Assembly (NCBI RefSeq): GCF_964355755.1
Contig: NC_092670.1
Coordinates: forward strand, 40,041,795 to 40,101,794
Reading direction: 5' to 3'
DNA: 60,000 nt
From: Antedon mediterranea
Taxonomy: Eukaryota; Echinodermata; Crinoidea; Comatulida; Antedonidae
The notes under the pieces are model-generated. The model searched no databases and was not told the DNA's origin. It saw only the letters and a list, made by a program, of their open reading frames with translations. The translations under genes and the position numbers were made by a program. Below are positions 52,387 to 60,000 of the stretch, piece after piece; positions within the stretch are counted from its first letter, which is position 1, and the number at the start of each line of letters is the position of its first letter.

Positions 52387-55300
52387 CTGAAAGAAATTTA
52401 ATTCACATTTCTCATCAATGTATTCACTTTAAAATGAAAGAGACACAACGCAAGGACCTAGATGAAACGCAAGCGACTGTTCGAATAATCCATCGCTTGT
52501 GATTGGTCAAATCACTATATGTTGCGTTACGTCCTTGCGTAGCACCTCTAGTAGGAACCACGCTTAAAGATTTTTTACAGCATCAAAGTTGTTACTTACC
52601 GAGTGCACGTAGAAACACGAACTGTATTCCGAGAGCAAATGGTCGAGCTTTCTGTTCAACTGACCTGAAATACACGATTTATATAATACAATATGATTGA
52701 TCATTATTAATAATTACTGTATTATAATATATTAATTATGTATGTAAACGATTTAAATAAGAGTAGGCCGAAACCTCATAAATTGATACCAAACGATCTA
52801 AGCGCGCAACGGACGAAAATCAGATACCTGCACACATACGTCATGAATACGAATATAACATTAATTGATTGTGGTCACTTTTGAAACATATCCTTTACTA
52901 ATTGTGTTCACCAAGCCTAAAGCTTGGTTCCCATTGGTCGCGACGCAAGGAAGTAAGCGCGACGCAAGGAAGTAAGCACAACGCAAGTAATTTTACCAAT
53001 CACGATGGACGTGATGGATCATCCAAATTGTGGCTTGTGATTGGTCAATTCACTTGTATTGTTGCGCTACATCGCTTCGCGTCGCATCAAAGTGGAAACA
53101 AAGCAACCAAACAAATGCCTTCTTACCTCAACGTCACCATGATTCCTGGTATTTGACCTAAGGTCGTGACCCCTACTACCAATATTAAAAACACCATAAA
53201 AACAGGTAATAATTGGCAGTCGTTTTCACACGTCCCTGAGTCAGCAATGGACGGTCCCGGAATACATCGACAATCGGAAAATGTCTGAATTAAGAAAGGA
53301 GAACCGTTTCTAGTCCTTGCGTGTAAATGTATGTATGACAGAGGATAGTAGGCTCTCAGTATTATCGAAATTCTATTCTCATATATAAAAACATTTAAAC
53401 TAGGACGAAACGCAACCAAGTCAAACAAACAGTTCGGAGCAAATCACTAAATCATGGTTCCCACTAGCGACGCAACACAAGGACTTAACGCAACGTAAGC
53501 AAGTTGACTAATGACAAGCGACTGTTCGAATAATCCATCGCTTGTGATTGGTCGAATCACTTACGTTGCGCGTACGTAATTGGATTGCGTCTCTAGTGGG
53601 AACCACGCTTTACGTTGCGCTTACATTCTTGCGTTGTGTCCTAGTGCGAACAAAGCATTAGTGAACGCTCCTTGGCTGCTGGAACGCCAAGTCGTTCATC
53701 TCCTTTGTAGTCTTTGTATATGCTGATAATTCAAGGACCTAAATTAATTTTAGATTATCACTTACATCTGAATCATCCCCATTTCCGCCAACATCCGTCG
53801 TATTACACCCCGCGTAACATGCGCTGAAATACGTGACGTTATCACTGCCACATACGGGTTTGTAGTAGCTTTCTGAACAGTAGCAGTCAGCATTGCATTG
53901 TGCTGTATAATTATCGTTATATGAAACACTGAAATGGATACAAAACAAACATAACAAAGTAAAAACTACTTTAAGTTCTCTCGAGTTCTTACCAATCACA
54001 AGCGACAGTTAGGATGAGCCGCCGCTTGTGATTGGTCAACTGTGTTGCGTGTGTACCTCAATTGGTTGGTTTAAGATTGGTTCCCACTAGGACGCAACGT
54101 AAGGACGTACGCCGCAACACAAGGGGATTGACCAATCACAAGCGACAGTTCGAATAATCCATTGCTTTTGATTTGTCAATTCGCCGGCGCTGAGTCTTAT
54201 GTCCTTGCGTTGTGTCCTAGTGGGAACCAAGCTTTTAGCTATAACGCCACGGTTTCCACTTAGACGCAACGCAACAACGTAGGCGCAACGCAACTGAGTT
54301 GACCAATCACAATGAACAACGTGTCGTGATGGGTCAACTCACTTGAGTTGGACTTGCGCTTCACTTACGTCCTTGCGTTGCGTCGTAGTGGAACCAAATA
54401 GCCTTGTAATGCCTGGTTCCCACTAGAGACGCGAGACAAAGACGTAACGCAACGTAAGTGAGTTGACCAATCACAAGCGATGGATTATTCGAACTTTCGC
54501 TTGTCATTGGTCAACACGCTTGCATTGCGTTTACGTCCTTGCGTTATGTCCTAGTGGTAACCAAGCTTTATGTACGTCTTAAGTTACTAATGCGCAAACA
54601 GAGTGTACAAGATTTATGGATTTAAGACAATTTAATCCGGAATAAAGCAGACCTTGGTCTATGTTTATAATAACACTAGTGGAATATAAATAAAATCGTT
54701 ATTAATAAACATTGTATATAAACATACTATGGCTGTTTTTATTAATATTGGCACGTTCGCGTAAATAACGTATATTTACGCTCGTTCACGAAAAGCAAGG
54801 CGAGTTCGTTGACCGGTGTCTGACGCCGTTTTCAATCACATCTTTCCGTGCCATAACTCGTCGAGGCTCAGTGCGGGTATGGCAGGCAAGATGAGTTTTG
54901 AAAAAAAAGTACAAATTGTACTGATTGTAGGCCTACTTATTGACCTAAAAGTAACTTACCTATCGATATATGGCACACTAACACCGGCTACTTTGAGGGT
55001 ATCACAGTGAAACACAAATAATAAAGCGAATAACAGAAAGGCACACGTGGTAACGAAAAAGGTAAACTTGGCCGTCTTCTCCAAATTCAAATTAAAACGT
55101 TTGATGATGTAACCGCCCAGAGCTGTACTAATGGCGGCGGCCGGTATAAGAGCCCCTGCAAGAGAAAGAAAAACATTCAAAATTTCGAAGAAGAAAACTG
55201 TTATCGGCCTACTTGAACACATTAAGCATACGCGCCACAGACAACACATTAATTGAACACATTAAGCATACGCGCCACAGACAACACATTAAGTGAACAC

Positions 55301-58300
55301 ATTAAGCATACGCGCCACAGACAACACATTAATTGAACACATTAAGCATACGCGCCACAGACAACACATTAATTGAACACATTAAGCATACGCGCCACTG
55401 ACAACACATTAATTGAACACATTAAGCATACGCGCCACAGACAACACATTAATTGAACACATTAAGCATACGCGCCACAGACAACACATTAAGTGAACAC
55501 ATTAAGCATACGCGCCACAGACAACACATTAATTGAACACATTAAGCATACGCGCCACAGACAACACATTAATTGAACACATTAAGCATACGCGCCACAG
55601 ACAACACATTAATTGAACACATTAAGCATACGCGCCACAGACAACACATTAATTGAACACATTAAGCATACGCGCCACAGACAACACATTAATTGAACAC
55701 ATTAAGCATAAGCGCCACAGACAACACATTAATTGAACACATTAAGCATACGCGCCACAGACAACACATTAATTGAACACATTAAGCATACGCGCCACAG
55801 ACAACACATTAATTGAACACATTAAGCATACGCGCCACAGACAACATTAAAAGGAAAGTTTTGAGTATAACCACAATTTAGCAGAAATTCAATAAAAATA
55901 ATAAAATAAATGTTGCCTTTTATTCTAAAAAAACAACATTTCGATAAATATTTCATTCTTTATTGACAACTGGGGATCAGTGTCGAACATGGCACACAAA
56001 TAGTAGGCAATACAAGCATGTCAATAGCAATAACAAACAACACATTAATTGAACACATTAAGCATACGCGCCACAGACAACATTAAAAGGAAAGTTTTGA
56101 GTATAACCACAATTTAGCAGAAATTCAATAAAAATAATAAAATAAATGTTGCCTTTTATTCTAAAAAAACAACATTTCGATAAATATTTCATTCTTTATT
56201 GACAACTGGGGATCAGTGTCGAACATGGCACACAAATAGTAGGCAATACAAGCATGTCAATAGCAATAACAAACTTGGGTAATATTTTCATCGTCAACTA
56301 ATGGGTAAATAATCGTGACAAATAAAATTAGAACATATGAATTTCTTAATTCTATATTGACAAATAAATTATTAAAATCAGTTACGATAAAAAGGTAATT
56401 TAAACAGATTCGAACCCACGACCTCATGCTTTACTAAGCGTATTACTCATTATACTGTCCATTGAGCATGTTATTTCTACGTATTCGCGCGAATTTAAAA
56501 GAGAGTTGTTTTAAGGGGCGCCGTTCGAGACATTACTAATTATGTCAATATAATACACCTATGTAACATAATGTATTAATGAATAATTTAATAATTCTGA
56601 TCACACAAAGTATATACAGATTGTATTATAACGAGTAGGTTATAGGACATTACGAGAATTCGTATTTCTAAGAAATAAACATTCTGTCAAGATGAATTAT
56701 AAAATATGTCTGTCTACTGAATTCTGATTTGCTGAAGGCGGGGTTATTAGCCTGTGCGTGTATGTGCTGTCGATACGGATCGTAAACTACTCTTGTCAAC
56801 ATATTTGTCGATGAAAAACAAACACGTGACGTGTGATATGACGATGGCAGTTGAGATAGGCGTATATTGATATTAATTGAAAAGCATGTAAAAATTTTAA
56901 AAAACAGTAACTATGTAAAGCAAAAGAAGTAGTAGTAGTATTTTACTCTCGCATTTTTCGTACAGTAGGCCTACTGTTAAGCTCTGTCTACACTATCAAA
57001 CTAGTTCGGCAAAAAAAAAAATGTTTGGCACATAAATTTGATAGTGTAGACAGAGCTTTACTTCACTAACCTACTGTATCTCACAGTTTGCGTAAAGAAT
57101 CGGTAGTAGTATTCCATATAGAATTACATTTCGGATAATAAATCGATAAATCTGTTGGCCCAAAATAACCAAATCGGTAACAAAATGATTTGTTCAGCTG
57201 TTTTAACCAAAGAACTATTACGGTTACCCTGGGAATTAGGCGTTACCCCGGGAATTACGCGTTACCCTGGGAATTAGGCGTTACCCCGGGAATTACGGTT
57301 ACCCTGGGAATTAGGCGTTACCCCGGGAATTAGGCGTTACCCCGGGAATTACGCGTTACCCTGGGAATTAGGCGTTACCCCGGGAATTACGGTTACCCTG
57401 GGAATTAGGCGATATCCTGGGAATTACGCGTTACCCCGGGAATTACGCATTACCCAGGGAATTACGCGTTACCCTGGGAATTTCAAAGGCTCGTCGATAT
57501 CGTTAGGGCCTACGTCACATCTATGACGTAAAGAAATGTCATACGACACCTAAAAAGTCAAGTCACGCTTTACAATTTTAATACAAGACAAATTAGTATT
57601 TAGTATATAATGATATTTGTATTACTAAGTCATTAAACCGCGTAGTTCGGTGTATATGACTAACAGCTACATCTACTTTGCATCATATACAGTGTAAATT
57701 GAATTCATTCTTAATAGCCTAGTTACATATATGTTACGTGATACGTTTCATGGAAATAAGGCCTCATGTTTAATTCAAAAACATATTATATGGCTGCAAT
57801 CGCCTACAACAGTGTAGTTTAAGTAAAGGCTCTTTAATAACAATCATTGTTCACATTATGATGTCATTATGAATCGGTAGTCATTATGACATCATAATTC
57901 ATGAACCCGTTTACCCGGGTAATTACATTTCATGAGCACAGTTTATCGCTAACTTTGGTCCAGGGTAGGAACCAACTTACACGTGTAAATATGAATGTGT
58001 ACACGAATGTACTTCGGATGATAATGACGTCATCATTCTCTTATTAATGACGTAATCTTTCTAGTAATGACGTCATACTAATATTACTGACGTCATCATA
58101 TCTTACCTGTTAAGTACGACGCTTCAGTGTTATTCACACCGAACTGTGAGCCTAGAAACTTTGGAATGAAGTAGAGAAAACCGGTGACGATTGAAATCTC
58201 CAAACAGGCCACCATGCAAATGCAGATATACGTAGGATTAGTGAGTAGGCTCACCAGAGCATCTTTTAAATCTGTCGACAAAACATGAGAATGTGCATCA

Positions 58301-59140
58301 GTAAAAATGCGCTCGCATTTAGATTTAGAGCGATACAATCAACACCTCGATTGTACGCCTACAGGCAGCATATTTCCCCAGACGAATGAACGTTATACCT
58401 CACGACAGTACATACATTTTATTAAGCATTATAATATTGAATATTTGCTGGTGCTGTAAATGTCACAACATTTACGCAACACAACATCCTTCTTCAACAA
58501 TTTGTTTGAAATTTAATAATTACCCAGAATCCTTTAGATATTCGAGAGTAACTCGACTAAACAAATCATGTTTGTTTGAAATAGAAACTACGGACAGGTT
58601 TCGAAATTATTCTTTCAAACGCAACCGAAAAGTGGAACTTGCTTTTTTTTATAGCGCATTAAATATTTTACGGCATCTCAAATGGGGTTTTCATTACAAA
58701 ATGATTCTTTATTCCATAATGCCTTCTCAATTTGAAATTATTAGTTTCAATGGTGTAGCCAGTGGGCATCGTTGATATCCTGATCATTTTGCGCGCGACG
58801 TGACGCGCAGGCGCATAAAAGATTCACTCACCAGATAAACCTGTACAATTGAATTGCATATTAACAACGTCATTGTCGTCTGCTGTCGACACGTCATCAT
58901 CTTTTGATTGTTGCCCCTGTAGACTCTTCGGGAATGCCAGGATAGGAAGAGCAGTCAATATCATGAGTGTACCGCATATTAAATAGCCTAGCCACCAGGC
59001 ACCGACCCACTGAGGGTCGTCGATATCTATAGGCAGATCAGATGTATCAACCCGGCCAAAATCCACGTACACGCTGACACAAATACCACCAAGAATAAAT
59101 CCCAAAGCTGGGCCTACAGCGGTCATACAATACACGATAG
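52052..59140 (-). CDS. Organic anion transporter (SLCO/OATP family), gene span, 5' partial
   Basis: Gene-level entry. Seven exons on the minus strand join in one frame to about 462 codons and the stop TAG (complement of 52052-52054). Visible features: TM segments before and after the family signature (DDPQWVGAWWLGYL), a large extracellular loop with a Kazal-like cysteine pattern, the helix PVFMVFLILVVGVTTLGQIP, the motif PFALGIQFVFLRALGAYIPS, and a final helix before a short polar tail. OATPs are 12-TM plasma-membrane carriers for sodium-independent uptake of bulky organic anions (bile acids, steroid conjugates, thyroid hormone). The N-terminal exons (TM1 to about TM4) are beyond the window. 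Subfamily cannot be assigned. The gene converges on SCRIB. Confidence 0.95.
52600..52664 (-). CDS. SLCO exon (TM11 start)
   Basis: 65 nt, entered in phase 2, left in phase 1: SVEQKARPFALGIQFVFLRA then L. It matches the OATP motif (R/K)SFALGxQxxxxRxLG between TM10 and TM11. TATTTCAG acceptor, GTAAGT donor. Confidence 0.94.
53127..53284 (-). CDS. SLCO exon (end of Cys loop and TM10)
   Basis: 158 nt, entered in phase 0, left in phase 2: TFSDCRCIPGPSIADSGTCE, then NDCQLLPVFMVFLILVVGVT, ending QIPGIMVTLR. It supplies four more loop cysteines (ten in all) and TM10. Confidence 0.94.
53766..53928 (-). CDS. SLCO exon (Kazal-like extracellular loop)
   Basis: 163 nt, entered in phase 2, left in phase 0. 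It encodes CNADCYCSESYYKPVCGSD then NVTYFSACYAGCNTTD: six cysteines in the Kazal-like spacing of the TM9-TM10 loop, with N-glycosylation sequons NYT, NVT and NTT. The exon lies between GC-rich MITE copies. Confidence 0.94.
54960..55155 (-). CDS. SLCO exon (TM8-TM9)
   Basis: 196 nt, entered in phase 1, left in phase 2: ALIPAAAISTALGGYIIKRF, then TAKFTFFVTTCAFLLFALLF, ending in the conserved CDxxxxAGVxVPY pattern. TTTCTCTTGCAG acceptor, GTAAGT donor. A 40-bp tandem array begins about 50 bp upstream of the acceptor (at higher coordinates). Confidence 0.95.
55213..55846. repeat. 40-bp minisatellite, about 16 copies
   Basis: Units TGAACACATTAAGCATACGC plus GCCACAGACAACACATTAAT, with few substitutions. 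In the SLCO intron upstream of the TM8-TM9 exon. Confidence 0.96.
55803..56274. repeat. 236-bp tandem duplication at the edge of the 40-bp array
   Basis: ATTAAAAGGAAAGTTTTGAG through AGCAATAACAAAC occurs twice, at an offset of 236 bp, with one 40-bp array unit between. The two copies look identical. Confidence 0.93.
56403..56476 (-). other. tRNA-like sequence (SINE head or tRNA pseudogene)
   Basis: On the minus strand GTCGTGGGTTCGAATCTGTT has a canonical B box (GGTTCGAATC), preceded by an A-box-like CTCAATGGACAGTATAATGA at the right distance. The anticodon stem is imperfect (about four of five pairs), so a functional tRNA is unlikely. Confidence 0.45.
56977..57060. mobile_element. MITE-like element, GCTCTGTCTACAC family, short deletion form
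   Basis: 84 bp, mostly the two terminal inverted repeats (TTAAGCTCTGTCTACACTAT and TGATAGTGTAGACAGAGCTT) joined by a short middle. Confidence 0.85.
57219..57483. repeat. 19-bp GC-rich minisatellite
   Basis: About 14 units of GTTACCC(T/C)GGGAATTA(G/C)GC, some shortened to GTTACCCTGGGAATTACG. Conspicuously GC-rich for this locus. SLCO intron. Confidence 0.95.
58107..58271 (-). CDS. SLCO exon (TM7 region)
   Basis: 165 nt, phase 1 to 1: LKDALVSLLTNPTYICICMV, then SIVTGFLYFIPKFLGSQFGV and EASYLTG. It matches the LLxNPxF...TGFxxFxPKFLExQF motif of OATPs. GTCGACAG acceptor, GTAAGA donor. Confidence 0.95.
58832..59140 (-). CDS. SLCO exon with family signature
   Basis: 309 nt; entered in phase 1, left in phase 1. 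It encodes a helix (IVYCMTAVGPALGFILGG), an extracellular turn, and the OATP signature region DPQWVGAWWLGYLICG leading into a helix ending LPILAFPKSL, then a charged cytoplasmic loop with DDD. The usual signature is D-x-R-W-(I/V)-GAWW-x-G-(F/L)-L; here R is Q and F/L is Y. Acceptor TTGACAG, donor GTGAGT. Confidence 0.94.
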
Positions 59141-60000
59141 CTGTCAAGAAAAATTGAAAATAAATATAAAAACAGGCGCCAGTGCAGTTACGAATATTGA
59201 TGCGCAGACATCATGAATGTACTAGTCACAAAGTTGACGCGCGCGTACATAATACGTGCTATTACTATTATCATCATGTGAACGCACGCGTAGTTTGTGT
59301 TTTTACGCGATGCCACTGATAAATTAAAAACAACTTAACATATTGTGATCTATATAAAAAATTAGACTAAATAAACATACGCATGAACACTGTATGAGAC
59401 GATTTTGTACAAATAACGTACTAATTATGCCTAGAATGTATTTGTGTGAATCGTCGAAAGCGTAATCTAATGTATGCATCATTGTTTAATTCGGATACGG
59501 ATGCATAGGTATATTTAATCTAAATAATTTAAAATTAATTACATTTAATTTCGCGAATATTAAACAGTACACACATATTCCGTAACCATGGATACTAGAT
59601 TCACCGCTTTGAAAAATTATGATGACGTCACTCATCACGTTGATTTTTTTTGTCGAATCATGGGATGAGTACTTATTTACTACGTGACTGATCAATATCA
59701 GACACAATAAAGAAAAAAGTGTTAATAAATTAAAACGAAAATAATATCTATAACAATAGTTCGTATTATTAAGATTCGATATCATCAAGTTGGGTCACGA
59801 ATATGATTTTATGTGTACGACTATTTGATGATGATTTATACAAATTACACAAACTAACTTTATATGTTTACATTATAAACACAAGTGATGATTCCACGTT
59901 TGTTTTGTGTATATAAAACTGGCTTATTGACATGAGTCACTTTTAGGATAATAATTATTGTCTTTGGAAACCAGCTCACGTGAGCTTGCTGACTATATCG
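59141..60000. other. SLCO intron, no further exon seen
   Basis: The preceding OATP exon should encode the short loop before the IVYCMTAVGPALG helix; I find no such segment on the minus strand, so the intron extends past the window end. Confidence 0.55.

Larger units (their letters stand above)
52438..54570. mobile_element. Cluster of CCAAT/GCAACGCAA MITE copies among SLCO exons
   Basis: Seven copies or fragments: 52438-52567, 52918-53104, 53452-53658, 53993-54060, 54072-54236, 54249-54402, 54412-54570. Typical ends are GGTTCCCACTAGGACGCAAC and its inverse GTCCTAGTGGGAACCAAGCT; interiors share TTGACCAATCACAAGCGA and its inverse. The copies fill the introns between the last SLCO exons; the three exons within this span interrupt the cluster without being disrupted. 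Confidence 0.85.

Noticed and set aside
58386-58775. 129-codon plus-strand ORF in an SLCO intron
   Set aside because: No domain, AT-biased composition, no splice or promoter support; opposite strand to the host gene.

Overview
This is a eukaryotic (animal) genomic window: AT-rich, intron-rich, with no bacterial features. Two protein-coding genes are clearly readable and converge tail to tail. The plus strand carries most of a Scribble (SCRIB) gene from about 2.4 kb to 46 kb. The minus strand carries the 3' two thirds of an organic anion transporter (SLCO/OATP) gene from about 52.05 kb to 59.14 kb. Both continue past the window at their 5' ends. Protein similarity and the style of the small repeats suggest a marine invertebrate deuterostome, perhaps an echinoderm. 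That placement is an inference and I cannot prove it from the sequence.

SCRIB layout. I resolved 33 internal coding exons with consistent GT-AG boundaries and phases, then two alternative 3' exons. Joined through the first of these, they give 1,403 uninterrupted codons. In order the protein has the C-terminal leucine-rich repeats and the conserved LAP-specific block after them (2428-8522), an acidic linker (9370-13711), PDZ1 (17303-18219), a proline-rich linker (23820-23969), PDZ2 (25974-26656), PDZ3 (26932-28506), PDZ4 (29134-29541), and a long charged/coiled C-terminal tail (29790-44070 or 45916). The first LRRs lie upstream of the window. Scribble is a basolateral polarity scaffold; the LRRs localise it to the cortex and the PDZ domains bind C-terminal peptides.

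SLCO layout. Seven minus-strand exons (58832-59140, 58107-58271, 54960-55155, 53766-53928, 53127-53284, 52600-52664, 52052-52386) encode about 462 residues. They include the OATP family signature next to GAWW, the Kazal-like cysteine-rich extracellular loop, and the last transmembrane helices to the stop codon.

Non-coding content. Almost every large intron holds its own, unrelated minisatellite (units of about 12 to 83 bp). The clearest are a 30-bp unit repeated 37 times without a change just upstream of the PDZ2 exon, a 26-bp unit repeated 21 times inside a tRNA-derived SINE, and 54-bp, 45-bp and 40-bp arrays. Several MITE-like inverted-repeat families recur: about ten copies beginning GCTCTGTCTACACTATCAAA, four with CTGCAG-rich ends, about eight GC-richer copies containing CCAAT motifs (seven packed among the SLCO exons), and one MITE nested inside another. 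Between the converging genes (49.0-51.4 kb) lies a satellite-like field of alternating palindromes.

No new enzymatic or defence system was found. The notable items are structural: possible alternative exons and C-termini of SCRIB, an exon-tail duplication in PDZ3 that carries spare splice donors, and the repeat biology of the introns.
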